Shown piece after piece: positions 8,840-18,994 of a stretch of 64,000 nucleotides of DNA. A program made the position numbers and the translations under genes. Source of the stretch: an uncultured Altererythrobacter sp. (lineage in GTDB: Bacteria > Pseudomonadota > Alphaproteobacteria > Sphingomonadales > Sphingomonadaceae); contig CAMPIX010000006.1 of the NCBI GenBank assembly GCA_946886565.1, positions 97,271 through 161,270 of the forward strand, given 5' to 3'. Numbering within the stretch: position 1 is the stretch's first letter; every line of letters begins with the position of its first letter. The notes beneath the pieces were generated by a model. The model searched no databases. It was given only the letters and a program-made list of their open reading frames with translations, and was not told the DNA's origin.

Positions 8840-10366
8840 ATGACGATCGTTCGCATGTTAGTGGCGGGGACGGCGCTGCCGCTCGCGCTGTTCACCGCGG
8901 CCGCTACGGCGCAGACCGAACCGGCTCCGGTCGATCCCGACTCCACCGCGCAAGGCGACGTTTCGGTCACCATTTACAATGGTGGTCAGGCACTGGTGCA
9001 GGACGTGCGCCAACTCCCGATCGCGCAGGGCCGCAGCCGGATCGAGTTCCCCGACGTATCGGCGCAGATCCGCCCCGAGACGCTGAGCTTCAATGCTGAA
9101 GGCGCGGGCATCGTCGAGCAGAACTTCGACTTCGACCTCCTCACTCCGACCAAGCTGATGGAGAAGGCCATCGGCCAGACGGTGACACTGATCCGCACCA
9201 ACCCCGCCACCGGGGTCGAGACCCGCGAGCGCGCCACGGTGCTTTCGACCGCGGGCGGCGTGGTGCTCAAGATCGGCGACCGGATCGAGGTGCTGCGCGA
9301 CGACGGTCTGCCGGTGCGGGTGGTGTTCGACCGCGTGCCGCCGAACCTGCGCGCGCGGCCGACGCTGTCGGTGACGGTCGAGAGCGACCGCGGCGGTACG
9401 CGGCCTGCCTCGATCCGCTACCTCACCCCCGGCCTCGGCTGGTCGGCCGACTACGTCTCGCTTTACGACGAGGCTGCGGGAACGATCGATATGCAGGGCT
9501 GGGTCACGCTGACCAACCAGACCGGCACGACGTTCCACGATGCCGATACGCTGCTGGTCGCGGGCAGTCCGGGTTCGGGGCAGCCTTCCTACGACCGCCG
9601 CTATTCCCCGCCGGCGCCGCCGCGATCCGGGATGGTTCGGCCCGGCACGGAGAGCGCGGATCGTGAACAGGTCGGCGATTTCTACCTCTATCCGATCGAC
9701 GGGCGCACCACGATCGCCAACAACCAGACCAAGCAGGTCAGCTTCCTCGACGTTCAGGGCGTGCCCGCGCGCAAGGTCTATGCGCGCGCCGTAGGCTGGC
9801 TCGCCAACGACGAGGCGCCGGTGAACGTTTCGAGCGAGATCGCGTTCTCGTCGTCACGAGAGGGCGGGTTGGGCGACACGCTGCCCGCCGGCACGGTGCG
9901 CTTCTACCAGCGCGACAGCCAGGGCACCCCGCAATTCATCGGCGAAAACGCGATCGGCCACACGCCGATGGGCAGCGAGCTCAGCCTGCGCACCGGCGAC
10001 GCGTTCGACATCTTCCTCCAGGCCGAGGTCGAGAGCCGCGAGGAGATCACTGCCGCCGAGTGGGAAAAGAGCGCGCGCTACCGCGTGATCCGCGATGGCG
10101 AGGTGATCGAGGAGCTCGAGGTCGAGCGGCCGCAAGACTTCTACCGCACGACGATGCGCTACACGCTGACCAACGCCAAGGCGGTGCCGGTCGAGGTCGA
10201 GCTGGTCCAGGCCGGGCTCGACCGCGGCTGGTGGGGCGACGACTATCGCATCGTTTCCGAAGACCTGCCGGGGGAGCAGCTCAACACCGACCGGCGCAAG
10301 TGGACCATCCCGGTCCCGGCCGAGGGCGAGCGCGAGTTCCGCGTCACCTACGAAACGCGGTACTGA
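8840..10366 (+). CDS. DUF4139 domain-containing secreted protein
   Basis: Exported protein of unknown function with 508 residues and a signal peptide (residues 1-25, ending TAAATAQ). After it comes a beta-rich N-terminal region beginning VSVTIYNGGQALVQDVRQL, then a DUF4139 region (SIRYLTPGLGWSADYVSLYD, LTNQTGTTFHDADTLLVAG). The C-terminal third ends YRVIRDGEVIEELEVERPQD...VTYETRY, typical of these mucoidy-inhibitor-like beta proteins. The ATG at 8840 follows GGGAGGGGAAAATCGG. A 12-bp gap to the next gene, a diverged paralogue, suggests an operon formed by tandem duplication. Confidence 0.82.
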   Translation: MTIVRMLVAGTALPLALFTAAATAQTEPAPVDPDSTAQGDVSVTIYNGGQALVQDVRQLPIAQGRSRIEFPDVSAQIRPETLSFNAEGAGIVEQNFDFDLLTPTKLMEKAIGQTVTLIRTNPATGVETRERATVLSTAGGVVLKIGDRIEVLRDDGLPVRVVFDRVPPNLRARPTLSVTVESDRGGTRPASIRYLTPGLGWSADYVSLYDEAAGTIDMQGWVTLTNQTGTTFHDADTLLVAGSPGSGQPSYDRRYSPPAPPRSGMVRPGTESADREQVGDFYLYPIDGRTTIANNQTKQVSFLDVQGVPARKVYARAVGWLANDEAPVNVSSEIAFSSSREGGLGDTLPAGTVRFYQRDSQGTPQFIGENAIGHTPMGSELSLRTGDAFDIFLQAEVESREEITAAEWEKSARYRVIRDGEVIEELEVERPQDFYRTTMRYTLTNAKAVPVEVELVQAGLDRGWWGDDYRIVSEDLPGEQLNTDRRKWTIPVPAEGEREFRVTYETRY

Positions 10367-10378
10367 GCGGGGCGGGCG

Positions 10379-11989
10379 ATGCGGCGCGCCGCACTGCTGC
10401 TGTTGCCGATCGCGATGCTGGCGGCCACGCCGGCGATCGCGCAGCAGCGTGCGTCGGTTGACGCTTCGGAGCCGTCCGCGCTCGCGGTGACCGTCTATCG
10501 CGATCCGACGCGCGGCGAGGACGAGGCGATGGATCCCGACTGGCCCGAGGGGTTCGCGATGATCAGCGAAACCCGCACCGTCACCCTGCCGCCGGGCGAG
10601 AGCACGGTGCGCTTCGAAGGGGTGGCCGAGGGCATGGTCGCGGTCACCGCGATCGTCACCGGGCTGCCCGGCGGGACGATCGAGAAGAACCGCAACGCCG
10701 AGCTGCTCTCGCCCGCCGCGCTGGTCAACGGCATGCTCGGCAACCGGGTGACGATCACCCGTACCAATCCCGCGACCGGCGTCGCGACCAGCGAGCAGGC
10801 GGTGGTGCGCACCCGCGCCGACGGCGGGTTCGTGCTCCAGATGAGCGAAGGCTACGAGGCGGTGCGCTGCGCGGGCATTCCCGAGAAGTTGACCTTCGAC
10901 CGATTGCCCGCCGGGCTCTCGGCGCAGCCGGTGTTCTCGATCGATACCCGCGACGACGCCGGAGGAACCTATCAGGTCGTGCTGACCTATCTCGCCTGGG
11001 GGTTCGACTGGCAGGCGAATTACGTCGCGACCCTGGGGCGCGGCGACGGGCGGGGCGGGGTGGAGTTGAGCCTGATGTCGTGGCTCACGCTGCTCAACGA
11101 CAACGCGCAGCCTTTTCCCGACGCCGAACTGATGGCGGTGGCGGGCAAGCTCAACGTCGAGAGCGACTTCGAGGATCTCGCCGATCCGCCCCGAGCAGAA
11201 CCGCTGCGGCTGACCTGCTATCCGCTCGGCAGCACCGCGACCGGGACGCCGATCTACTATCCCGCGCCCCCGCCTCCGCCTCCGCCTCCGCCGATGATGA
11301 TGGCCCCGGAGACGGCTTACGACGCCAATGCTACGATCGTCGTCACCGGGTCGAGCGTCTCTCGCGCGGCGATGGTTGCGCAGGAGGAGGAACTCGGCGA
11401 TCTCAAGCTCTACCGTGTGCCCGAACCGGTCACCGTGGCGGCCAAGGGGCTGAAGCAGATTGCCTTCCTGCAGAAGGATGAGGTCGAGGGTGACCTCGTC
11501 TACGAGATCGATTGCGAACCCGGCCGCTTCGACGAGGGGTTCCGCCCGGCCGCGCGCCTGCTCGAGACGGTCAACGACGAGGAACACGGGCTCGGCGTCG
11601 CGCTGCCTTCGGGCGGGGTCGCGGTGTTCGAGCCGTCCTCCTACGGACCGCTGCTCGTCGGCGAGGAACGGCTGCGCGATTATGCCAGCGGGCAGGACGT
11701 CGAGATCGTGCTCGGGACCAGCGATCACGTGCAGGCGATGTGTCGCTGGCTGAACGAAGACGACGAGGACGACGACGACCAGCGCATGTGGATCGAGATG
11801 GAGGCCACGGTCGCCAACGCGCTGCGCGTGCCGGTGCGGCTCCGGCTCAACCTCGGCTGGCCGGCGGACTGGGAGGTCGCGCGCCGCCGCGGCTTGCAGG
11901 TGAAGGACGGTCAGCACGTGGTCGAGGTGCGAATTCCCGCCACTTCGGAGCAAAAAATCGACTGGCGGCAGCGTCGGACGACCGATTGA
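10379..11989 (+). CDS. DUF4139-like secreted protein with a proline tract and an IVVTG motif
   Basis: Exported protein of unknown function, 536 residues, paralogous to the gene just upstream (shared VTITRTNPATGVATSE, LTYLAWGFDWQANYVA and MSWLTLLNDNAQPFPDAELM). The signal peptide is residues 1-21 (ends TPAIA). An insertion absent from the neighbour contains a proline tract (about residues 295-305), three methionines and then NATIVVTGSS (IVVTG at 320-324). That resembles the TonB-box region of sphingomonad TonB-dependent receptors. An acidic patch EDDEDDDDQ lies near the C-terminus. RecA follows after 144 bp but has its own promoter. Location in the periplasm or outer membrane is inferred. Confidence 0.75.
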   Translation: MRRAALLLLPIAMLAATPAIAQQRASVDASEPSALAVTVYRDPTRGEDEAMDPDWPEGFAMISETRTVTLPPGESTVRFEGVAEGMVAVTAIVTGLPGGTIEKNRNAELLSPAALVNGMLGNRVTITRTNPATGVATSEQAVVRTRADGGFVLQMSEGYEAVRCAGIPEKLTFDRLPAGLSAQPVFSIDTRDDAGGTYQVVLTYLAWGFDWQANYVATLGRGDGRGGVELSLMSWLTLLNDNAQPFPDAELMAVAGKLNVESDFEDLADPPRAEPLRLTCYPLGSTATGTPIYYPAPPPPPPPPPMMMAPETAYDANATIVVTGSSVSRAAMVAQEEELGDLKLYRVPEPVTVAAKGLKQIAFLQKDEVEGDLVYEIDCEPGRFDEGFRPAARLLETVNDEEHGLGVALPSGGVAVFEPSSYGPLLVGEERLRDYASGQDVEIVLGTSDHVQAMCRWLNEDDEDDDDQRMWIEMEATVANALRVPVRLRLNLGWPADWEVARRRGLQVKDGQHVVEVRIPATSEQKIDWRQRRTTD

Positions 11990-12042
11990 GGCGCGCTATC
12001 CAGTTGTAATAGCACTTATTTGCGCGTTTCGCAGAAATTTTC

Positions 12043-12080
12043 GTTCCACTCTTGTTCTGTTGGAACAAATCGAATACATG
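12043..12080 (+). promoter_or_regulatory. recA promoter with alphaproteobacterial LexA (SOS) box
   Basis: A direct repeat GTTC-N7-GTTC occupies 12043-12057, the LexA operator form known for alphaproteobacteria. A promoter TTGTTC (12052-12057), 17 bp, TACATG (12075-12080) places the second half-site inside the -35 hexamer, so bound LexA would block RNA polymerase. RecA starts 54 bp downstream, behind an AAGGAGG ribosome binding site. Confidence 0.82.
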
Positions 12081-12133
12081 GTTCTCTGACGATAAGGGAC
12101 ACGAAGCCCTAGGCAAGCGAAGGAGGCCATGCG

Positions 12134-13192
12134 ATGGCGGCGGAACTGAAGCTGGTTGAGAAGGAAAGCAACGTGGACCGTCAAAAGGCGCTCGACGCCG
12201 CGCTGGCGCAGATCGATCGCGCGTTCGGCAAGGGCTCGGCGATGAAGCTGGGCCAGAAGGAAGCCATGCAGGTCGAGGCGATCTCGACCGGTTCGCTCGG
12301 GCTCGACATCGCGCTCGGCGTCGGCGGATTGCCCAAGGGCCGCGTGATCGAGGTTTACGGCCCGGAAAGCTCGGGCAAGACCACGCTCGCGCTCCATGTG
12401 ATCGCCGAGGCGCAGAAGAACGGCGGCACCGCCGCTTTCGTCGACGCGGAGCACGCGCTCGATCCGGTCTATGCGAAGAAGCTGGGGGTCGACATCGACG
12501 AGCTGGTGGTGTCGCAGCCCGACACCGGCGAGCAGGCGCTCGAGATCACCGACACGCTGGTCCGCTCGAACGCGATCGACGTGCTGGTGGTCGATTCGGT
12601 CGCCGCGCTGGTGCCGCGGGCCGAGATCGAGGGTGAGATGGGCGACAGCCACGTCGGCCTCCAGGCGCGCCTGATGTCGCAATCGCTGCGCAAGCTGACC
12701 GGCTCGATCAGCCGCTCGAAGACCATGGTGATCTTCATCAACCAGCTGCGCATGAAGATCGGCGTGATGTACGGCAATCCGGAAACCACGACCGGGGGCA
12801 ACGCGCTCAAGTTCTATGCTTCGGTCCGGCTCGACATCCGCCGCACGGGCCAGATCAAGGACCGCGACGAGATCGTCGGCAACTCGACCCGGGTGAAGGT
12901 GGTCAAGAACAAGGTCGCCCCGCCGTTCAAGCAGGTGGAGTTCGACATCATGTACGGCGAAGGCATCTCCAAGATCGGCGAGATCCTCGACCTCGGCGTC
13001 AAGGCCGGGATCGTCGAGAAATCGGGCAGCTGGTTCAGCTACGATTCGATCCGGATCGGCCAGGGCCGCGAGAACGCCAAGCAGTATCTCAAAGACAATC
13101 CCGAAGTTTGCGACAAGTTGGAAGCCGCCATCCGCGGCCGGACCGACGCGGTCGCCGAGGAAATGATGACCGGCCCGGACGCGGACGACTGA
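12134..13192 (+). CDS. recA: Recombinase RecA
   Basis: DNA-dependent ATPase that forms filaments on single-stranded DNA, performs strand exchange and activates LexA self-cleavage. Its 352 residues are the normal length. Walker A is GPESSGKT (residues 76-83). Walker B lies in [19 protein letters not shown], the L2 loop in [27 protein letters not shown], and an acidic C-terminal tail closes the protein. The ATG at 12134 is served by AAGGAGG with a 7-base gap; a second ATG at 12129 is out of frame. Regulation by LexA is shown by the box upstream, and a strong hairpin terminator follows. Confidence 0.97.
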   Translation: MAAELKLVEKESNVDRQKALDAALAQIDRAFGKGSAMKLGQKEAMQVEAISTGSLGLDIALGVGGLPKGRVIEVYGPESSGKTTLALHVIAEAQKNGGTAAFVDAEHALDPVYAKKLGVDIDELVVSQPDTGEQALEITDTLVRSNAIDVLVVDSVAALVPRAEIEGEMGDSHVGLQARLMSQSLRKLTGSISRSKTMVIFINQLRMKIGVMYGNPETTTGGNALKFYASVRLDIRRTGQIKDRDEIVGNSTRVKVVKNKVAPPFKQVEFDIMYGEGISKIGEILDLGVKAGIVEKSGSWFSYDSIRIGQGRENAKQYLKDNPEVCDKLEAAIRGRTDAVAEEMMTGPDADD

Positions 13193-13237
13193 CATCATCG
13201 CCTCAAGCGGGCGCCTTTCATGCGCCCGGGAAAACGG

Positions 13238-13283
13238 AAAACCGGCGCGAGCGTCCTTTGCGGCCCGCGCCGGTTTTTCTTTT
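13238..13283 (+). terminator. Rho-independent terminator after recA
   Basis: Inverted repeat AACCGGCGCG ... CGCGCCGGTT is followed by TTTCTTTTT. It begins 46 bp after the recA stop. A shorter GGGCGC/GCGCCC hairpin lies just before it (13209-13227). Confidence 0.85.
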
Positions 13284-13376
13284 TGCTCCCCGGCGGCCTA
13301 GCGCGCTAGCGAGCTGCGAACAGCCGAGCGCGCGAGCGGGTTGCGCATCGACCGCCGCAGCAGCCAAGGAGCATGC

Positions 13377-14201
13377 ATGACCGACCAGGCCGAATGGGAA
13401 GGGCGCGTGGGGCGCAAGTGGGCCGACGAGTGGCGCCGCACCGACCGCAGCTTCGCATCGCTCACGGCACGGCTGTTCGATGCCGCGGCCGAAGCGCCAT
13501 ACACGCGGGTGCTGGATGTCGGCTGTGGGGCGGGCGAGGTCTCGCTTGCGCTGGCGCGATCCAATCCCGGATCGAAGGTGATCGGCGTAGATGTGAGCAG
13601 CGAACTCGTCGAAACGGCGCGAGAGCGCGGGGATGGCGTGCCGAACCTGTCGTTCGAACTTGCCGATGCAGCGCTATGGGAGCGATCGGGCTTCGCGCCC
13701 GACCTCATCGTGTCGCGCCACGGGGTGATGTTCTTTCCCGATCCCACCGAAGCCTTCGCCCACTTCGCGCGGATCGCCGCGCCCGGCGCGCGGCTCGCGT
13801 TTACCTGCTTCCGTGCGGTCGAGGACAACGCCTGGGCGTTCGGTCTCGGCGCGCTGCTGCCCGACGGGCTTGGCGCGCCGCCTCCGCCCGGACAGCCCGG
13901 TCCGTTCTCCTTTGCGGACGATAACCGCGTTCGCCGCATCCTTGCGGACGCGGGATGGCGCGATGCGGCGTTCGAGCCGGTCGACTTTCCCTATGTTGCC
14001 GGCGCTGGAGACGACGCGGTCGAGGATGCGTTGTCCTACTTTCTCGTCATCGGCCCGGCAGCCCGCGCCGCCGCGGAACTCGCCGGGGAGGCTCGCGCCG
14101 CATTCGTCGCGCGAGTGCGCGATTTCCTGCGCGGCCAGCTTCACGATCGATGCGTCGCACTCGGCGCAGCTGCGTGGCTCGTTCGCGCCCGTTTACCCTG
14201 A
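13377..14201 (+). CDS. Class I SAM-dependent methyltransferase
   Basis: Cytoplasmic methyltransferase of unknown substrate, 274 residues. The SAM-binding loop VLDVGCGAGE is at residues 45-54, the acidic end of beta-2 is in VIGVDVSSELV, and the DLIVSRHGVMFFPDP segment is typical of small-molecule methyltransferases of the UbiE/Methyltransf_11/25 type. AAGGAG with a 5-base gap fixes the start at 13377 (MTDQAEWEGRVG); the frame is open upstream to 13341, but that part lacks a ribosome binding site. It stands alone between recA and alaS, and nothing nearby suggests a substrate. Confidence 0.8.
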   Translation: MTDQAEWEGRVGRKWADEWRRTDRSFASLTARLFDAAAEAPYTRVLDVGCGAGEVSLALARSNPGSKVIGVDVSSELVETARERGDGVPNLSFELADAALWERSGFAPDLIVSRHGVMFFPDPTEAFAHFARIAAPGARLAFTCFRAVEDNAWAFGLGALLPDGLGAPPPPGQPGPFSFADDNRVRRILADAGWRDAAFEPVDFPYVAGAGDDAVEDALSYFLVIGPAARAAAELAGEARAAFVARVRDFLRGQLHDRCVALGAAAWLVRARLP

Positions 14202-14292
14202 GCCGCAGCGCCGATCCGATCGCCCGTTTCACTCAGCGAGCGCGGCTTAATCGGCTTGTCCCGCCGCGCCGCAGCAACTACCTGCCCGATAT

Positions 14293-16956
14293 ATGACCTC
14301 CACCAACGACATCCGCCGGTCTTTCATCGACTATTTCGCGCGCGCCGGCCACGCGCCGGTGCCGAGCGCGCCGCTGGTGCCCTACAACGATCCCACGCTG
14401 ATGTTCGTCAACGCGGGGATGGTGCCGTTCAAGAACGTGTTCACCGGGCTCGAGACCCCGCCCGCGCCGACCGCAGTCAGCAGCCAAAAGTGCGTGCGCG
14501 CCGGTGGCAAGCACAACGACCTCGACAACGTCGGCTACACCGCGCGGCACCACACTTTTTTCGAGATGCTCGGCAACTTCTCGTTCGGCGACTATTTCAA
14601 GGATCAGGCGATCGAGCACGCCTGGACTCTGCTGACAAAGGAATGGGGCCTCGCGCCCGGGAAGCTCACCGCCACCGTCTATCACACCGACGACGAGGCG
14701 TTCGAGCTCTGGCGCAAGATCGCCGGGCTGCCCGAAGAGCGGATCATCCGCATCGCGACCAGCGACAATTTCTGGTCGATGGGCGACACCGGTCCGTGCG
14801 GCCCGTGCAGCGAGGTGTTCTACGACCACGGAGAGCACATCCCCGGCGGTCCCCCGGGTTCGCCCGACGAGGATGGGGACCGTTTCATCGAGATATGGAA
14901 CCTCGTGTTCATGCAGTTCGAGCAGTCGGCCGACGGCTCGCGCACCGAGTTGCCCAAGCCGAGCATCGACACCGGGATGGGCCTCGAGCGCGTCTCCGCT
15001 GTGATGCAGGGCGTGCACGACAATTACGAGATCGATACCTTCAAGGCCCTGATCGCCGCGAGCGAGAGCCTGACCGGCGTGCCCGCCGAGGGCGAACAGC
15101 GCGCGAGCCATCGCGTGATCGCCGACCATTTGCGCTCCAGCGGATTCCTGATGGCCGATGGCGTGCTGCCGTCCGCCGAGGGGCGCGGCTATGTCCTGCG
15201 CCGGATCATGCGCCGCGCCATGCGCCACGCGCACCTGCTCGGGGCCGAGCAGCCGCTGATGCACCGCCTCGTACCCGCGCTCGTTGCGGAGATGGGCCAG
15301 GCCTATCCCGAGCTTCAGCGCGGCCAGGCGCTGATCGAGGAAGTGCTCGAGCGCGAGGAGGCGCAGTTCCGGCGCACGCTCGACAAGGGCCTGCGGCTGC
15401 TCGATGAAGCGACCGGCGAGATGGCCGAAGGCGGTGAACTCGACGGCGAGACCGCATTCAAGCTCTACGACACCTACGGTTTTCCCTATGATCTCACCGA
15501 AGATGCGCTCCGCGTGCGCGGGATCGGGGTCGACCGCGTCGGCTTCGACGATGCGATGGCGCGCCAGAAGGCGGCAGCACGTGCCGCTTGGAAGGGCTCG
15601 GGCCAGGCTGCCGACGGTGAGCTGTGGTTCGATATCGCCGAGCGCGAGGGCGGCACGGAATTCACCGGCTACTCGTCGATCGAGGGCGAGGGCAAGGTCG
15701 TCGCAATCGTGCGCGACGGTGGCGAGGTTGCGCGCGCCGATGCGGGCGACGAGGTTACGATCCTCGTCAACCAGACCCCGTTCTACGGCGAAAGCGGCGG
15801 CCAGTCGGGCGACGCGGGTACGATCTCGACTCCCGAAGGCCTGCGGATTGCAGTGAGCGATACCTCGAAGCCGCTCGGCCGGCTGCACGCGCACCATGGC
15901 GCGGTTGAGGCAGGCGCCGTGGCGGTGGGCGACAGCGTGCACCTGACCGTCGATGCCGAGCGGCGGGACAAGATCCGCGCGAACCACTCGGCGACCCATC
16001 TGGTGCACGCGGCGCTGCGCAATCGTCTCGGCAGCCACGTGACGCAGAAGGGTTCGCTGGTCGCCGCCGACCGTTTTCGCTTCGACTTCTCGCATCCCAA
16101 GCCGCTGGCCGACGAGGATATTGCCGCGATCGAGGCTGAGGTGAACGCCGAAATCCGCGCCAACGAGCAGGTCCAGACCCGGCTGATGAGCCCTGACGAC
16201 GCGGTCGAAGCGGGCGCGCTGGCGCTGTTCGGCGAGAAATACGGCGAGGAAGTGCGCGTGCTCTCGATGGGCCGCAAGACTGCCGGAACGCGCAACTACT
16301 CGGTCGAACTGTGCGGCGGCACGCACGTCAGCGCGACCGGCGATATCGGCCTGTTCCATATCGTTTCCGAAAGCGCGGTTTCATCGGGCGTGCGCCGAAT
16401 CGAGGCGCTGACCGGCGAGGCCGCGCGCCAGTGGCTCGTCGCGCGCGAGGATGCGCTGAAGGCCGTCGCCGGCGCGCTCAAGACCGCGCCCGACGAGGTC
16501 GAGGCTCGCGTCGCCGCACTGATCGACGAACGCAAGCGGCTCGAACGCGAACTCGCTGACGCGAAGAAAGCCCTTGCGCTGGGTGGCGGCGGTGTTGCGC
16601 CGGCAGCCGCGGACGAGGACGTTGCCGGGGTGCAATTCTCCGGCCAGGTGCTCGACGGTCTGGATGCCAGGGAACTGCGCGGGCTGCTCGACGAGGCGAA
16701 GAAGCGGCTCGGATCGGGCGTGGCGGCGGCGGTCGCGGTCAACGCCGGGCGGGCAGCGATCGCCGTCGCGGTCACGGACGATCTGGTCGATCGGTTCGAC
16801 GCGATCGCGCTGGTTCGCAAGGGCGTCGAGGCACTTGGCGGCAAAGGCGGCGGCGGCCGGCCCGACATGGCACAGGGGGGCGGGCCCGATGGGGCCAAGG
16901 CCGCCGACGCAATCGCCGCGGTCAGGACGGCCATGGCGGAGACGGTTTCGGCTTGA
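14293..16956 (+). CDS. alaS: Alanine--tRNA ligase
   Basis: Charges tRNA-Ala and hydrolyses mischarged Ser/Gly-tRNA-Ala. Its 887 residues are standard. The N-terminal class II core begins [19 protein letters not shown] and contains [15 protein letters not shown]. The editing domain has the zinc site H565/H569 (HSATHLVH) and C674/H678 (CGGTH). The C-terminal oligomerisation domain ends with the glycine-rich [16 protein letters not shown] near residue 865. The ATG at 14293 is preceded by no clear Shine-Dalgarno sequence. The next gene converges, its stop lying two bases away. Confidence 0.97.
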   Translation: MTSTNDIRRSFIDYFARAGHAPVPSAPLVPYNDPTLMFVNAGMVPFKNVFTGLETPPAPTAVSSQKCVRAGGKHNDLDNVGYTARHHTFFEMLGNFSFGDYFKDQAIEHAWTLLTKEWGLAPGKLTATVYHTDDEAFELWRKIAGLPEERIIRIATSDNFWSMGDTGPCGPCSEVFYDHGEHIPGGPPGSPDEDGDRFIEIWNLVFMQFEQSADGSRTELPKPSIDTGMGLERVSAVMQGVHDNYEIDTFKALIAASESLTGVPAEGEQRASHRVIADHLRSSGFLMADGVLPSAEGRGYVLRRIMRRAMRHAHLLGAEQPLMHRLVPALVAEMGQAYPELQRGQALIEEVLEREEAQFRRTLDKGLRLLDEATGEMAEGGELDGETAFKLYDTYGFPYDLTEDALRVRGIGVDRVGFDDAMARQKAAARAAWKGSGQAADGELWFDIAEREGGTEFTGYSSIEGEGKVVAIVRDGGEVARADAGDEVTILVNQTPFYGESGGQSGDAGTISTPEGLRIAVSDTSKPLGRLHAHHGAVEAGAVAVGDSVHLTVDAERRDKIRANHSATHLVHAALRNRLGSHVTQKGSLVAADRFRFDFSHPKPLADEDIAAIEAEVNAEIRANEQVQTRLMSPDDAVEAGALALFGEKYGEEVRVLSMGRKTAGTRNYSVELCGGTHVSATGDIGLFHIVSESAVSSGVRRIEALTGEAARQWLVAREDALKAVAGALKTAPDEVEARVAALIDERKRLERELADAKKALALGGGGVAPAAADEDVAGVQFSGQVLDGLDARELRGLLDEAKKRLGSGVAAAVAVNAGRAAIAVAVTDDLVDRFDAIALVRKGVEALGGKGGGGRPDMAQGGGPDGAKAADAIAAVRTAMAETVSA

Positions 16957-16957
16957 G

Positions 16958-17128
16958 CTAGCGGCGTAGCTTGCTGGAGCCGCGGGTATCGGTTTCGCTG
17001 CCGCGGGGCAGATCGCGGCGCTCTGTATCCGCAGGGTGATTTTCGTCGCGCTTGACGTCTGCGGCCACGTTCTCCGGCTTGAACTTCTCCTGGTCCGCCG
17101 TTGGCTTGTTCGGATCGTTGTCGTTCAT
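16958..17128 (-). CDS. Small hydrophilic protein of unknown function (56 aa)
   Basis: A 56-residue, strongly charged protein (MNDNDPNKPTADQEKF...) rich in Asp, Glu, Lys and Arg, without membrane segment or signal peptide; it is probably disordered. The start at 17128 is supported by GGAAGGAG 7 bases upstream, better than an in-frame ATG at 17158. It ends next to the alaS stop, convergent with it, and starts 64 bp after the stop of the antiporter gene on the same strand, so it may be that operon's last gene. Function is not recognised; small stress-related hydrophilic proteins look like this, but that is only a resemblance. Confidence 0.6.
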   Translation of the reverse strand: MNDNDPNKPTADQEKFKPENVAADVKRDENHPADTERRDLPRGSETDTRGSSKLRR

Positions 17129-17192
17129 TTCGCCATCTCCTTCCTGCGTGCAACGCACGGAAAGGGTGGCGGTTCATGAACTTACCGCGTGT

Positions 17193-18956
17193 TCAGGTCG
17201 CCTCGACTGTACTGGTGCGCAATTTGGGCTTGCGTTCCAGCGCACCGCCCTTCTGGATTGCCTCGCGGAATTCGTCGCGCTTCTCGTGGATCGAGGCGAT
17301 CACCGGCCCCATCGCAACACCGATATCGGCGAGCACGGCTTCGGAAAGCTGGAGCGAACTTTCGAGCGTCTCGGGGACGGCGTGGCTCGCGCCTGCCCGA
17401 TACAGCTCGGCCGCATGGATCGAATCGCGTGCGCGGGCGACGATCAACAGTTCGGGAAACTGCTTGCGCAGCTTGGCGACGAGCCGCTGGGCGAGCACCG
17501 GCTCGTCCATCGTCAGCACCACCGCGAGCGCGTTGTCGAGTCCGAGGCGGTGGAGCGCGTCGCGCCGCGAGGCGTCGGCGTAGATCGCGTAGTACCCCTC
17601 GCGCTTGGCGCGCGAAATCAGGTCGGCGTCCGAATCGAGCGCGATGTAGGGCTTGCCATGAACCTTGAGCATGTCGGCCACGAGCCGTCCGACGCGGCCC
17701 GCGCCGACGATGATCACGCGCGGGGCGTTCGAATGCTCGGGCGGCGCTTCGGGAACGCTCTCGACCCTGCGCGCGATCGCGCGACCGAGCTTGGCGAGGA
17801 TCGGAGTGATCGTCAGCCCGATAGCAGTGACGATCTGCCAGAATTGCGCGGTGCCGGGCTGGATCAGCAGCGCCGAGCTCGCTGCGGCGAGCACGATCAG
17901 CGTGGTCTCGGAAGGGCTCGCCATCAGCACCCCGGTCTCGGCCGCGGTGCTGCGCCGCGCGCCCATCAACCGCAGCAACACGCCGGTGACGAGCGCCTTG
18001 AAGCACAGCACCAGCACCACGGCGAGTGCGATCGGGCCGAGGTTGTCCCAGATCGTCGTGAGATCGATGCTCATACCCACGGTGATCAGGAACACGCCCA
18101 GCGCGAGGCCCTTGAACGGCTCCATGATCGATTCGATCTCGCCGTGGTACTCGGTCTCGGCGATCAGCAGGCCCGCAATCAGCGCGCCGACGATCGGCGA
18201 GAGACCGACGACTGCCGTGGCGAGGCTCGCGCCGATCACCACCAGCATGCTGGCGGCGAGGAACAGCTCGGGGCTCTTGGTTCGTGCCGCCTGCGCGAAC
18301 AGGCGCGGCAAGGCGATGCGGCCGACGACCAGCAGCGCGATCACCACCAGCCCTCCCTGCCATAGCGTGCTCACGAGGCCCTCCCAGCCTTCCGCCTGGG
18401 CATTGGGCGCCATAGCGCCGAGCATGAAGATGATCGGGACGATCGCGATATCCTCGAACAGCAGCATCGACAGCGCGGCGCGTCCGACCGGAGTATGCGT
18501 ACCCGAGATCGGCAGCACGATCGCGGTCGACGACAGCGCCAGTGCAAGCCCGAGCCCGAGCGCGCCGGTCCAGTATTGCCCCATCATGGAGAGCGCGATG
18601 GCGATGCACGATCCTGCGATCAGGAGCTCGAGCGCGCCGAGCCCGAACACGAGTTTCCGCAATTGCCACAAGCGGTTGAACGAAAGCTCCAGGCCGATCG
18701 AGAACAGCAGCAGGATAATCCCGAACTCGGCGAAGGGCTCCAGCCCCTCGGGGTCGCTGATCGTCACATGACCGAGCCACGGATATTCATAGACCAGTTT
18801 GCCGAGCCCGAAGGGGCCGACCGCGATCCCGATCAGGATAAACCCGATCACCGGGGTGATGCGGAAGCGGGTGAAGACCGGAATCACGATGCCCGCCGCG
18901 CCGAGGATCACCAGTGCATCGGACAGTGCGGGCGTGGGTGCTATCTCTCCGGCCAT
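17193..18956 (-). CDS. Kef-type monovalent cation:proton antiporter (CPA2 family)
   Basis: Inner-membrane cation/proton exchanger related to KefB/KefC, which export K+ in response to electrophiles. It has 587 residues. The N-terminal two thirds form 12-13 membrane helices, with a conserved GFILIGIAVGPFGLG near the start, FAEFGIILLLFSIGLELS, and the ALSSTAIVLP segment of the transport core. A C-terminal Rossmann RCK/TrkA-N domain starts at RVIIVGAGRVGRLVAD (about residue 410). The ATG at 18956 is chosen over a GTG at 18965. The gene is divergent from the FAD monooxygenase across only 38 bp. Whether it is glutathione-gated cannot be seen. Confidence 0.87.
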   Translation of the reverse strand: MAGEIAPTPALSDALVILGAAGIVIPVFTRFRITPVIGFILIGIAVGPFGLGKLVYEYPWLGHVTISDPEGLEPFAEFGIILLLFSIGLELSFNRLWQLRKLVFGLGALELLIAGSCIAIALSMMGQYWTGALGLGLALALSSTAIVLPISGTHTPVGRAALSMLLFEDIAIVPIIFMLGAMAPNAQAEGWEGLVSTLWQGGLVVIALLVVGRIALPRLFAQAARTKSPELFLAASMLVVIGASLATAVVGLSPIVGALIAGLLIAETEYHGEIESIMEPFKGLALGVFLITVGMSIDLTTIWDNLGPIALAVVLVLCFKALVTGVLLRLMGARRSTAAETGVLMASPSETTLIVLAAASSALLIQPGTAQFWQIVTAIGLTITPILAKLGRAIARRVESVPEAPPEHSNAPRVIIVGAGRVGRLVADMLKVHGKPYIALDSDADLISRAKREGYYAIYADASRRDALHRLGLDNALAVVLTMDEPVLAQRLVAKLRKQFPELLIVARARDSIHAAELYRAGASHAVPETLESSLQLSEAVLADIGVAMGPVIASIHEKRDEFREAIQKGGALERKPKLRTSTVEAT

Positions 18957-18994
18957 GGATTGCACCTAGCCAGCGCACGGCGCATTGTCACTGT

